64,000 nt of DNA, taken from NCBI GenBank assembly GCA_023101725.1, contig JALJCO010008708.1, positions 248,001-312,000 of the forward strand. The letters run 5' to 3'. Under the pieces are notes generated by a model. That model saw nothing but the letters and a program-made list of their open reading frames with translations, ran no database searches and had not been told where the DNA came from. This document shows, piece after piece, positions 1-11,135 of this stretch (positions are counted from its first letter, which is position 1; every line of letters begins with the position of its first letter). The position numbers and the translations under genes were made by a program. The stretch is from Atherinomorus stipes. Its lineage: Eukaryota > Chordata > Actinopteri > Atheriniformes > Atherinidae.

Positions 1-86
1 CCTCTCCCCCTGCCGATAATTTGCTTTGGAGAAGTGTTGTACTTGGCAAAGAAAATGAAGTACTCTGTGGTAAGAGCTTCAAAACC
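1..86. other. left edge, no feature seen
   Basis: AT-rich sequence with no coding or repeat signature that I can identify. Confidence 0.4.
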
Positions 87-730
87 AGGGTTAATATTGG
101 TTTGATTTGGTTTGGTTCGGCCCGATATGCCAATATTTTGAAATTCATGCGGCCAATAACCAATATCGATACCGATATTAGGGCTGAAAAAAAATTAGCA
201 GTCACTGCAAATAGCAGTTTTGTTATCCTTTTCCGACACTTTAAAAAATAGTGGTGGGAAACAATGTTGATATACTGAAATATCACGATATTTTCATATG
301 CCGATATCAAATTGATATTTAAAAGTGCTGAGTCAATCTATTTTACTTATAAAATCTTGCAAGATTTCATCGTTCTGTTACAAAATCTCACAATATTTCA
401 TGAATTCTCGCAAGATTTTGTAACAGAACGATGAAATATCGTGAGATTTCGTTAGTAAAATAGATTGATGCTGTTTTTAAATGTCTATATGATATCAGCA
501 TATGAAAATATCACGATATTTCAGTGTATCAATATTTTTTCCCAGCCCTAGTCTTTAGAAGTCTTAAAGTCTTCTTTTTGAAGTTTTTTTTTTTTTTAAG
601 AGTTTAGAAACAGGGGGCTGATCAGTTAAATATCGGTTAAATATTGGTGGGATGGCTGATGTCCGATACTCGGTTTTAAGGCCGATATAGGCTGATACCG
701 ATAGGAGGCCGCTTATATCGTGCATCCCTA
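87..730. mobile_element. composite hAT-like MITE (copy 1)
   Basis: Right end ATATCGTGCATCCCTA is the terminal repeat shared with the copies at 12865, 22329, 33894 and 36863. The left end is diverged and its limit approximate. Inside, 249-550 is a near-palindrome starting TAGTGGTGGG and ending CCCAGCCCTA. The element contains no coding sequence. Confidence 0.7.
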
Positions 731-1400
731 ACTTCTGAGCTTTGAAGGAGAGGCTTGAAGCTGAATAGGCTGAAGAACAATGTGGCCATCAGCCCGAGGG
801 GAGGGCTCCGTTTGAATATCGTTGTTTACAAACAAACATGGAGGAACTTGGAACTGTACCTTTAACTCTGCATCCATCTTGCATCCCGTCTCTCCTCTGA
901 GCTCTCTACAGCCGGTAAACGTCAGTCTGATGTTGACCTGTCTCATCTTTCTCTTTCCTGGCCTCTCTTCTCCTGATAACGTCCTCTTGCATGTTCTTCC
1001 ATGATTGAGCCGTTGTGTGATGGAGCTGCTACAGTCGGATTAACCTTAAAGTCAAAGTTACATTATAATTCTGTAAAATGATGACAAAAGTCTAATGTTA
1101 GAGCTGCTCTACAAGCCACTAAAATGTGATAACAGAGAAACTGGCTAATCTCAAACTGTAAGGTTGTTTCTGTGACCAAAAGAGGGCATCCCTCAGGCTG
1201 TTCTTCTCCTCCGTTCCCTCCCCCCTTCTTTGTGCCCCCGCTCCATGACTGTCTCTGACCTGTTAGATGTGGGATCTCTTTTCAAAGACCTGCTGTGCTC
1301 TCCTCTACCTGGGCCATTAGACGGCCTCTCTCACTGGATACGGTGACAAGCTCCAGTTGCTTTCCTTTCATTCCACGTTGTCACGTCCAAACATGCCGGA
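731..1400. other. no gene or repeat recognised
   Basis: Short open frames on both strands lack homology or splice context. Probably intron or intergenic sequence. Confidence 0.4.
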
Positions 1401-2245
1401 GGAGACGCTTGCAGTCAGAGACGTTTACAGTCGGAGACGCTTACAGTCGGAGACGCTTACAGTCGGAGACTCTTACAGTCGGAGACTCTTACAGTCGGAG
1501 ACTCTTACAGTCGGAGACTCTTACAGTCGGAGACTCTTACAGTCGGAGACGCTTACAGTCGGAGACTCTTACAGTCGGAGACGCTTACAGTCGGAGACTC
1601 TTACAGTCGGAGACTCTTACAGTCGGAGACGCTTACAGACGGAGACTCTTACAGTCGGAGACGCTTACAGTCGGAGACGCTTACAGTCGGAGACGCTTAC
1701 AGTCGGAGACGCTTACAGTCGGAGGAGCTTACAGTCGGAGACGCTTACAGTCGGAGACGCTTACAGTCGGAGACTCTTACAGTCGGAGACGCTTACAGTC
1801 GGAGACGCTTACAGTCGGAGACGCTTACAGTCGGAGACGCTTACAGTCGGAGACGCTTACAGACGGAGACGCTCACAGTCGGAGACCCTTACAGACGGAG
1901 ACGCTTACAGTCGGAGACGCTTACAGACGGAGACCCTTACAGTCGGAGACCCTTACAGACGGAGACCCTTACAGACGGAGACCCTTACAGACGGAGGAGC
2001 TTGCAGTCGGAGACGCTTACAGTCGGAGGAGCTTACAGTCGGAGACTCTTACAGACGGAGACTCTTACAGACGGAGACTCTTACAGTCGGAGACTCTTAC
2101 AGTCGGAGACGCTTACAGTCGGAGACGCTTACAGTCGGAGACGCTTACAGACGGAGACCCTTACAGACGGAGACCCTTACAGACGGAGACGCTTACAGAC
2201 GGAGACGCTTACAGTCGGAGACGCTTACAGACGGAGATCTCGCTT
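1401..2245 (+). repeat. 16-bp minisatellite, about 52 units
   Basis: Tandem array of the unit gcttacagtcggagac with point variants (tct/gct/cct before tacag, gtc/gac after). Because 16 is not a multiple of 3, all three + frames stay open and read the same 16-residue repeat (SRRRLQSETLTVGDAY). This is a repeat artefact, not a gene. Confidence 0.95.
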
Positions 2246-2480
2246 ACAGTCGTTTGAATTTAACGCTAACCGTCTGTTGTGCTTGCAAAACTGTGGATGT
2301 AGCGTCATTTGACGTCACGTCCGCAGGACAGCGCGGGAAATTCAGACACCGAATTGCAGCTTTATGCAGCACACAGCCTGTTCAAGGCAACGGAGAGAAA
2401 CGTGGTGGAAACGTTATTTTTGGTATTTAGCGCTTCATCACCCATTAGTATTAAAAAAAGGGACATTCATGTTTGGTTTT
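2230..2480 (+). mobile_element. dispersed repeat, inverted copy at 40105-40350
   Basis: The stretch from gtttgaatttaacgc through acgtcacgtccgcagg to cattagtattaaaa matches the reverse complement of 40105-40350. No coding content. The minisatellite directly abuts its left edge. Confidence 0.75.
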
Positions 2481-2499
2481 TTAAAATTCCTGCTTCAAG

Positions 2500-3131
2500 T
2501 CCCTTTAAAGCTGAAAAAAATAAGCAGTCATTGCAAATAGCAGTTTTGCTATCCGTTTTTGACACTTTGAAATATAGGGGTGGGAAAAATATTAAAATAT
2601 TGCGATATTTTCATATGCCGATAACAAATTGATATTTAAAAACACAGTATCGATCTATTTTACTTACAAAATATTCTGAGATTTCATTGTTCTGTTACAA
2701 ATTCTGACAATATTTTGTGAATTCTCACGCGATTTTGTAACAGAATGATGAAATATAGCGAGATTTTGTAAGTAAAATAGATTGATACCGTGCTTTTAAA
2801 TGATATCAGCATATGAAAATATTGCAAAATTTTTGTGAATTCTTGCAAGATTTCGTAACAGGACGATGAAATATCGCAAGATTTTCTCAGTAAAATAGAT
2901 CAATATTGCATTTTTAAATGTCAATATATTGGCATATGAAAATACTGCGATATTTCAGTGTGTCGATATTTTTCCCCACCCCTAGTCTTTAGAATTTTTA
3001 AAGTCTGTAAAAAAGAGTTTTTTATTTTTCTTTAGACTTTAGAAACAGCGGGCTGATCCTTTAAATATCGGTTAAATATCGGTGGGGTGGCTGATGTCCA
3101 AAAGGGGGGCCGATTATATCGTGCATCCTTA
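2500..3131. mobile_element. composite hAT-like MITE (copy 2, left-truncated)
   Basis: Contains the inner near-palindrome at 2575-2984 (TAGGGGTGGG...CCCACCCCTA) and the right flank ending near GTGCATCCTTA. The left terminal repeat is missing, perhaps lost when the element met the repeat at 2230-2480. Confidence 0.7.
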
Positions 3132-3214
3132 ACATTTAGATGTTTAAAATAATTCAAAGCTCTGATGGACCAATTAGAAACTAGAGTTTGTTTTGTTTTA
3201 AATGTGACGTTTAA

Positions 3215-3300
3215 TAATTCACCTCGGGGGCCAGACCCGGACCCTCTGGCGGGCCGGTTTTGGCCCCCGGGCCTTATGTTTGACACCCCCGTCCTAACCC
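3215..3300. mobile_element. hAT terminal fragment
   Basis: GGGGGCCAGACCCGG, then GGCGGGCCGGTTTTGG and GTTTGACACCCCC, a terminal signature also present at the right end of 14110-14655. Only one end is here. Confidence 0.5.
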
Positions 3301-4218
3301 GTCAGTGGTTGGTGAACACAGCTGCGGTCGTACACGTAGCCGAATGCAGCCGCTCGCTAACAAACTCGGGAAGCGGTGTGTGTGATTAGGCGGCCTCTCA
3401 TGCGCCTGAAGCCAGGAGTCACGGCCAATTAAGAGCAGAGCCAGAAATAGTCCTCCCCTCTGTGTCTCGTCACCGTGTTTGTCCTGGCCTCCGCCTGTCT
3501 GTCCTGTTGCGGTGACCCCGTCCAGCAGAGCAAGGCTGTGTCTGGGAATTAAGCGCCTGGATTAAGGCCCCCTCTCGCCTCCAGACACACAACAAGAGAC
3601 ATCCATCTGAAGCAGCGAGCTCCAGCAGCAGGAGGGACTGAATCCCGGCCGTAAGAAAAGGCAGAAAGAAGCTCAGGGACTAATTGGCACAAATAGGATG
3701 CAATTACCGCCCGGGCCGGGACTGGGAGGAGCGGAGTTTATAAGGACACTGGTGGGAGATGCTGGGAGGGGGCTCCTTGCAGGAGGAAGTGGGAGGAGAT
3801 GGGTCAGCTCCTCTGTTCCAGTGACGGATCGGGCCGAAGATCGTTGCTCATGCAGCGAGTTGAAGTGCTGACAGTCAGGCCTGTGCGACAGGAGGAGATA
3901 ATGGCTACTTACGGGCAAAAACGGCCGTCTTCCTCACATTTCGCAGCATTTACACTCTCCTCCGAGCGACCCTTCACCCAGATTCTCCCCCAGCGTTTGG
4001 CTGAGTTACAGGCACTTTTTTCTTTTCTTTAATGGAAAACTCTTGGAAGTGTTGGGCTCCTCGGCCCGCTGGCAGACGGCTGCTTGTCATAAACTGTTTT
4101 TAATGACAATGCAAGATGCCTGTGTAATGCAGCTCATACTTCAGCTCAGGCCAGAAAGCCTCAGCACCGCCTCCCCCCCTCCCCGCCATCGCTCACACAC
4201 CCCATGCACACGCCACTT
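3301..4218. other. non-coding, no repeat recognised
   Basis: Relatively GC-balanced sequence with no supported exon. Could hold regulatory sequence, but nothing specific is visible. Confidence 0.35.
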
Positions 4219-4784
4219 CAGGGTTCCCACACGTCCTGGAAAACCTGGAAAGTGATTGAACATTTTTCCAGTCATGGAAAACATGTGGAAAATGAGAAAA
4301 AGAGTCAAATGTCCTGGAAAATGATTTTTCCTCCCCCTCGTTGCTGCTTCGACGCTGCTTCGTCTTTGCTTCGACACCGCTACGTCGCAGTCTCGTCTCA
4401 AGTTTCATCGCCATTTCATTGCCGCTACATTGCCACTTTGTCTTTGCTTTGTCGCTTCGTCACCGTTTCATCTCCGCTATGTCGCTGCTTCGTCGCTGCT
4501 TCAATGCCACTACTTCTTTGCTTCATCGCCTCTTCGTAGCTGTTTCGTCGCAGCTATATCTCCGCTTCGCCTCTATTTTGTCGCTGCTTCATCTTTTCTT
4601 CATCTTTACTTCATTGCTGTAAAAAAATATAGCTACAATTGCAGAACACGTCTCCAAAAGCTTGTGGTGGAAGTTATTCATCTGTGTTGTGATAACTTGA
4701 TTCGTACTGAAGCAGCTGGAAAAGTCATTAAAATGTCCTGGAAAAGTCCTGGAAAATAACCTGTAGGAAAGAGTGGGAACCCTG
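4219..4784. mobile_element. hAT-like element with internal 11-bp array (copy 1)
   Basis: Ends CAGGGTTCCCAC and GTGGGAACCCTG. Next to both ends are variants of GTCCTGGAAAA. The interior, 4340-4620, is a tandem of degenerate 11-mers of the form TTYGTCNCNGY. The flanks give no clean duplication. Confidence 0.8.
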
Positions 4785-5777
4785 CACTTCCTTTAGTCTA
4801 AACTCACGCAGCAGTAGTCGGTGATTTTTAAACCACCTCAGCAAGTATCGGTCTCCACAGATCACCTTTCTGACTGACGTTAGAATTGCAAATGTCAGAG
4901 GTGGTTAGTTCTAACTAGAGGTAATGACTACTGTAGTGGTGGCAGCTATTATTGTAAGTTTATCACCAGAATTGATCTGTAAACTTTGTCCTGATGACCC
5001 TGAGGGGTCGGAGTCCACGTTGGTTGTTTGACTAAGTTTGATTTTGCTCTTTATTTACTTCATAAAAAAGAAAATGTTCCCCATTTTACTGCCATGTTTT
5101 TCCCCAGACATATTTTATTAAGATAATGTGCCTAAAAACTACACTATCTATCAAACCGGAAATGTTAAAAGTACTTTTTATTGCAGTAGAACAATGAAGC
5201 ATATTGTGTGACTGGTCAGAGGGAGAAACTGGTGTCATGCAGCAACGTGGTCCAGTTGGGGATTTGTTGCTTTGTTGCAATTTTACACGGCAGATGCAAC
5301 ACATTTCTCTAGTTTCTGAATGTTAGTGACGATAAAAACACAGAAGTGAAGCTGATAATGTGTTTAAATCGGAGTGCAGAGATTTGTCAGAGTTGCATTA
5401 AAGTTGCAGTGATGAAATTTGGGAGGATTGGTTGAATTTGCATTGGTGGTCGCAGTTGTAACGCTACAGATCCTGGAGGAACTGGGGACGTGAATCCCCA
5501 CCGAGGAGGCCGATTCGATACGCATCTCGATGCGCTGCCAGCGATACGATACGTTCCCGATACTGTGAAACGAAGGGAGATGTTTTTACAGATTCAGACA
5601 CACTTAGAAAGATACATCGTGCAGTTAGCCGCCAGCTGTATCCGATGCAGACCGAAGCTGCCGTTGCAGTCGCATCTCACACGTCTGTGTCGGACCACCG
5701 ACTCACATCGATGAATCTCTGCATCCCCAGTAGGAACCGGTCCACAGGTACGTTGCTGCACCTGAGAAGACTGGATC
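4785..5777. other. non-coding, mostly unclassified
   Basis: No supported exon. 5490-5720 is rich in GATACG-type words and ends in ctgcatccccag, suggesting another degraded DNA transposon, not assigned. Confidence 0.35.
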
Positions 5778-6986
5778 TAGGGCTCTGCGAGATACTGATA
5801 TGATATCATGATATTTAAATGAGAGAGAGATGATATTTACTCATATCGTTATATTTTGTATTTTGTATTTTGTATTAGTTGTGCAATTTTTTTTTGCTTT
5901 ATTTTTTCGTAATGACCCGGCTGCACCTCGACTGACTACAAAGGGGTCACCTGATTATTTAATAAGGGTGGGAAAAAATATTGATGCAATGAAATATCGC
6001 GACATTTTCATATGCCGATACCATATCTATATTAAAAAAACGCAGTATCGATCTATTTTACGAATAAAACCTTGCGAGATTTCATCGTTCTGTTACGAAA
6101 TCTCGTGGTATTTTGTAAAATCTCGTGCGATTTCACAACAAAATGATATATTGCGAGATTTCATTCGTAAAATAGATCAATGCCGCGTTTTTAAATATAG
6201 ATATGGTATCGGCATATGAAAATATCGCGATATTTCAGTGTATCGATATTTTTTCCCACCCCTATTATTTAGACTGTGTGGAAGACGATCCTCCCCGAAT
6301 ATTTTCACAAAGAAATCATAAAAACCAGCAACTATCTTTAATTACTTGCATTTAACAAAGATTTCTAACCAGTGTTTGTCAGTTCCTTTATGATAAACAT
6401 GTTTCAGTACTTAAAAACAGCTGTTTGATATGAAATGAAGCTTTCAGACTAGGGCTGGGCGATATATCGATATGAAAAGTATATCGATATATTTTCAAAT
6501 GAGATATGGAATTGGACCATATCGCCCATATCGAGATATAGAGTTCAATGTGTGTTTGTTTTGTCTTTGTATATAAATGCTGACCTTACTAGGGTTTGTT
6601 ACATTTAATTCTGTGTAATGTTCCTTACTTGCATGTGCGAGTATTACTACATACAGTATTTTACAGTATTTTACAGTTCTCTGTTTACATTTTATCATTC
6701 TTTGAACAGCTGAGCATTATTTCATCCGGACTGTTTAAATTAAACTACTTGTAATGTCATATTTGGCTCCGACTGGAACAAAATATTTGCTCTCACTTTG
6801 TGATAAAAATATCGAGATATATATCGTGTATCGATATTCAGCCTAAATATATCGAGATATGACTTTTGGTCCATATCGCCCAGCCCTATTTCAGACACAT
6901 TAGGGTAAAAATACCAGTATATATTGTATATCGTCATCTAAAATCAATATATCCTGATTATATTTGGCCCATATCGCCCAGTCCTA
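5778..6986. mobile_element. nested hAT-like element (same family as 26447-27534)
   Basis: Starts TAGGGCTCTGCGAGATA and ends ATCGCCCAGTCCTA. The flanks ACTGGATC and ACTTGATC agree at 7 of 8 bases. Contains two further insertions: the near-palindromic MITE at 5963-6264 (flanks TTATTTAA/TTATTTAG) and the hAT MITE at 6450-6888. Confidence 0.75.
6450..6888. mobile_element. hAT-like MITE with perfect 8-bp duplication
   Basis: Terminal inverted repeats TAGGGCTGGGCGATAT and ATATCGCCCAGCCCTA. The exact duplication TTTCAGAC flanks it at 6442-6449 and 6889-6896. No coding capacity. Confidence 0.93.
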
Positions 6987-7034
6987 ACTTGATCCAGTCA
7001 GATTAAAACTGAAAGAATTTTGTCCATTAACAGC

Positions 7035-7115
7035 CACCGTCCGTTCTCAGCTGTGCTTTGCACTTACAGCCACTGCTATTCCCGTCTTCACCACTAGATG
7101 GCAGTAACGCATACA
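7035..7115. mobile_element. fragment of the piggyBac-like MITE family
   Basis: Resembles the right half of 55673-56181 (cagccaccgt, then caccactagatggcagtaa). Ends are lost. Confidence 0.45.
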
Positions 7116-7179
7116 CACCACATATTTACTGTTCACCATCGAGCCATTATCATCATTAGAAATGGAAATGGGGACGTGT

Positions 7180-8345
7180 AGGACCATCCTCATCCTCGTG
7201 CTTCATGCCTCTTCCTCTTCTTCCTCCTCCTCCTCCTCCTCGGTCCCCTTTTACTGACTTTCAACTTGTGGCTATTATGACATTCCTGCGGTGGGGGATG
7301 GGCCGTTTTTGTTTTAATCTCTGTCAGTGGAGCGTGGAACTTGGTGCCCTCCCCCCCCCCCCCCCCCCCGCCTCCGTATGCGTGGAGGGGGGTGGGGAGG
7401 TAAATGGAGGGGTTGCAATGTTTCCGGTATCCTTGGTGACACAGTGGAGATTTGGAGTTAAAAAAGCCCTCAACTTAACCCGCCCTGAGACGCCCTCACC
7501 CCCCCCGGGCTGGTTTTTTCTTTCTAGTGTGTCAGTCTGAAGTGGAAGTGACAGCGCTGCTCGGGGACCGAGCATGGGAACTTTACATTTCAAAGCCGTG
7601 CTGTGGGCACTCACAGATACTGCAGAGGGACACAAGTTTTGTCCACAAGGGTCAGTCAGTGAGGGAGGGGGAGGGGGGGCGGCATTCCTGTGAAACTGAA
7701 GGTGAAACATTTTTAGGCACTCTGTGGAATTCTCATTTTGTTCAGATTAAGAAAGTTTGGGGAGGGGGGCATGGGAGAAGAGGCCTGGATTATTGGAGGT
7801 GGTGTTGGTGGGGGGGGGGTTAGGGAAGGGCAGAGGGTGGGGGGGGGGTGATGGACATTCCTCAGGATGAAGTAGGTCATTGTTCGCTGTCTCCAGTGAA
7901 GAGAGCTCTCTGAAGGAACTGATGAAGTGAAAGCTGCAGAGGGGGGGGTGCGGAGCTGGACAGGGGGGCTACAGGTCCATATTGGGGAGGAGGGGGTCGC
8001 ATTATTCAGTAATCCTATTGAAAATGCTTCTGAAGGACAGTCCAAGAGAAGCTGGCAGAAAGGAAAGCGAATGGAATGTGACAACAGATAAATGCCGTTG
8101 ATGGTGGTCAGTTCAGAGCAGGATGATGTGGAGAGACAGTCCGCTCAACGGGACGTTTACGAGCTGTACAGAGGCAGGGAGATGCTCCGTCTCCACCTTT
8201 CACTCTCCTCCTCCTCCTCATTTCATATGTGAAGAAGAATACTGGTTTAAAAGGTGTTACTGAGTACATGTGCCTCCATGAGTTTGCATCTGCCGGGTTT
8301 AAAAACAAGCTAACTGAGACGAGCTACTCGGAATAGCGGTACCAG
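7180..8345. repeat. homopolymer- and purine-rich low-complexity region
   Basis: Poly-C at about 7350-7370, several G runs at 7745-7850, CCT repeats near 7205-7240 and a G run at 8380-8396. No supported exon; open frames here follow the G/C runs. Confidence 0.6.
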
Positions 8346-8349
8346 TTTG

Positions 8350-8895
8350 TACTTAAAAGGGTCCAAAGCTTGTTGCTGGGGGGGGGGGGGGGGGTTTCCT
8401 TTTTGAAAGACATTTCTGTACCTTCATGGTCCATTTTTGTACCTTATCAAGCTGTATGAGTTAATAAAGTACAATTAAACCAATTAAAGATGATGAATAA
8501 AAGTCAATAAAATAGAGATTATGACAACAATCAAAGATGCTAATAATAAATGAATAATTATAGAAATATTAGGCCAAACACATATATAATTATACATATT
8601 ATTATTACTATGATTACTATGAAAGTTATAATATAACTATAGTTATACTACTGTTTACAAGTACTGCTATTTATAGTTATTGTACAAGCTACACACATTT
8701 TTCAATGCTGCAGGTACCCTTAGGGTTGAAATGGTACAAATGTGTACTTTATATTACTTTGGAGCCTTTTTCATAGTATATAGGTACTTCTGGCCTCATA
8801 AAGACAATATTGTACTTTTGAGAGAACATTTGTAAAAAACGTACCTACAGGTACAGAAATGTTCCTGTCTTGTACCTCTATTTTTGAGTGTGTAT
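8350..8895. mobile_element. dispersed repeat B, copy 1
   Basis: Near-identical to 22918-23415 across its length (shared acatttctgtacc start and gtacctctatttttgag end). The two ends are partly inverted relative to each other, consistent with a short non-autonomous DNA transposon. Confidence 0.75.
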
Positions 8896-8927
8896 TTAGC
8901 AAGTTTTCAGGACCTTCCAGCAACTCT

Positions 8928-9030
8928 TCAATCAAATTTTATTTGTATAGCCCTTTAAAATAACCAGAATGGTACTCAAAGTGCTTTAAGCCATACAAAG
9001 TACATCAATGCATAAAACAGAAATTTAATT
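8928..9030. mobile_element. short dispersed-repeat fragment
   Basis: aaattttatttgtatagc followed by actcaaagtgcttta, a signature also seen at 30585-30660 and 49895-49960. Confidence 0.5.
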
Positions 9031-9039
9031 TAAGAAAAT

Positions 9040-9745
9040 CTCTCCCACACCATCACACCACCACCACCAAGCTGAACCGCTGATACAAGGCAGGATGGAT
9101 CCATGCTTTCATGTTGCTGACACCAAATTCTGAGCCTACATCTGAATCTGGGAGCAGAAATGGAGACTCATCAGACAAGGCAACATTTCTCCATCTTCTA
9201 TTGTCCAATGTTGGTGAGTCTGTGTGAATTCTAGCCTCAGTTTCCTGTTCTTAGCTGACAGGAGCGGCACCCGGTGTGGTCTTCTGCTGCTGGAGCCCAT
9301 CTGCTTCCAGGTTGGATGTGTTGTGCATTCAGAGATGCTCTTCTGCAGACTTCGGTTGGAACAAGTGCTTATTTGAGTTCCTGTTGCCTTTCTATCAGCT
9401 GGAACCAGTCTGGCCATTCTCCTCTGACCTCTGACCTCTGGCATCAACATTTGTGCCCACAGAACTGCTGCTCACTGGATATTTCCTCTTTCTGGGACCA
9501 TTCTCTGTAAACACTAGAGATGGTTGTGCAGGAAAATCCCAGTAGATCAGCAGTTTCTGAAATACTCGGACCAACAACCATGCCACGTTCAAAGTCACGT
9601 AAATCACCGTTCTTCCTCATTCTGATGCTGGTTTGAACTGCAGCAGATCGTCTTCACCATGTCTACACGCTTAAATGCATCGAGTTAATTAGAAATTCGC
9701 GTTAACGAGCAGTTGGACGGTGTACCTAGTAAAGTGGTACACCAT
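9040..9745 (-). pseudogene. Tc1-like transposase remnant
   Basis: On the minus strand the segment reads ARGQRRMARLVPADRKATGT, QKSISE and GSSSRRPHRVPLLSAKNRKL, a familiar Tc1/mariner transposase N-terminal half (DNA-binding HTH region). Frameshifts and the lack of the DDE half make it non-functional. The inverted-repeat end is near 9700-9745 (gtacctagtaaagtg). Confidence 0.8.
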
Positions 9746-10150
9746 ATTCGTGCGGGTGCTGCCGCAGACCCCCGTTCAGAGGTGCTTACAAGGGACCGTG
9801 GGCGCTTTCGGACTGTAGGAACCTTTTCATGTACCAGGCCGTTTTGTCACGCATTCGGACACGTGTGTGTGTGGGCATGTTTATGCTACATTATGGGGAC
9901 CATTTTCCGTATTTTACCATCACCGTGAGGACGTTTTGCCTTAGTGGGGAACTTTTCCTGGTCCCCACGGGTCCAAACCCCATTTGAGGGTCAAGATTAG
10001 GTTTTAGAGATTAAGTTACAGTTAGGTTTTGGTTAGGATTAGGACAAGGGTTAGGTTTAGGCAATCAGTTATGGGCGTTAGGTTTAGGGTAAGTGGCTAA
10101 GGAATGCATTATGTCAATGGATGTACCCCACGGGGATAGAAAAACAAATG
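9746..10150. repeat. dispersed repeat with telomere-like words
   Basis: Contains tggtccccacgg, many gttagg/ttaggttta words between 9985 and 10095, and cccacggggatagaaaaac. The TTAGG words are irregular and part of a common fish interspersed repeat, not a telomere tract. Confidence 0.55.
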
Positions 10151-10228
10151 TGTGTGTGTGATGTATACATATGTATGTATATATGAAATGAAATGAAAAA
10201 TACTTAATTTATCCCAGAAGGGATATTC

Positions 10229-10230
<2 letters not shown>

Positions 10231-10285
<55 letters not shown>

Positions 10286-10290
10286 CACAC
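10231..10290. repeat. AT microsatellite
   Basis: About 20 AT/TA dinucleotides followed by a short ACACAC run. Confidence 0.9.
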
Positions 10291-10737
10291 ACACACGCAA
10301 CTTATATTTATAATTATCACCATTTTTAATATTTGGCAAATAATCATTATGCTAATTCATCAATAATTATGACTAAAAGGTAACTTGTACATCAGGCAGA
10401 AATAGATTCAGCACAAAAAACGTTCTATAGAACCAAGAAAAAACTTTTACCCCAGAGTGCTGCAGGGTTGCAGACTCCCGAAGATACAGCTCTGAATATT
10501 ACTTTTACTTTCTTAGTTTTTTTCTTCTCCACGACTGTAAGTCCATATTTATTTATTTACATCTTTTTTCTTAATAACTTGTTTTTTCCCTTCTGTATGT
10601 TTGTATAAGTTATGATTTTACATGCTGCTTATTTTTGTCTCTTTGTAAATGTACTTTTACCACAAAAAAACCTTTTGCATCATGAATAAAAACACTGCCC
10701 CCCCCCCCTCCTTCCTTCTTTTTTCGTCTCTCTGCAG
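10291..10737. other. glypican intron end, no feature
   Basis: AT-rich sequence leading to a C/T-rich acceptor tract. Nothing else recognised. Confidence 0.4.
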
Positions 10738-11135
10738 AGTTTTTCCGCGAGCTTTTAAAAAATGCCGAGGACTCGCTGCACAACATGTTCGTGAGGACGT
10801 ACGGCATGATGTACGTGCAGAACGCCGAGCTGTTCAAGGAGTTCTTCAAGGACCTGACGCAGTACTACGTGTCGGGCAGCTCCGTGGTCAACCTGGACTC
10901 CATGCTGGCGGACTTCTGGGCCGAGCTGCTGGAGAGGATGTTCCGGCTGGTCAACGTGCAGTACGAGTTCAGCGACAGCTACATGGAGTGCGTGAGCCGG
11001 CACACGGAGCAGCTGCAGCCCTTCGGCGACGTGCCCCGCAAGCTCCGCATCCAGCTGATGCGAGCCTTCGTCGCCGCTCGCACCTTCGTGCGCGGCCTCG
11101 CCGCCATGCCAGATGTCATCAATAAAGTGTCGGCG
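10738..11135 (+). CDS. gpc6: glypican exon: N-lobe helices
   Basis: 132 full codons preceded by two bases of a split codon. The acceptor is tctctgcag and the donor is gtgagt. It encodes FFRELL...[17 protein letters not shown], then [14 protein letters not shown] and PFGDVPRKL, all standard glypican blocks. It is GC-rich compared with its AT-rich introns, as expected for a conserved fish exon. Confidence 0.93.

Noticed and set aside
1295..2430. Two long overlapping open frames of 320 and 357 codons
   Set aside because: They are the 16-bp minisatellite read in different frames. All + frames stay open and give the same repeat peptide.
4043..4401. Overlapping open frames on both strands around 4.0-4.4 kb
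   Set aside because: No family similarity, no splice signals in phase; the right part is hAT sequence.
9985..10100. Telomere-like TTAGG words
   Set aside because: Irregular spacing and the ggtccccacgg flanks mark a dispersed repeat, not a telomeric tract.
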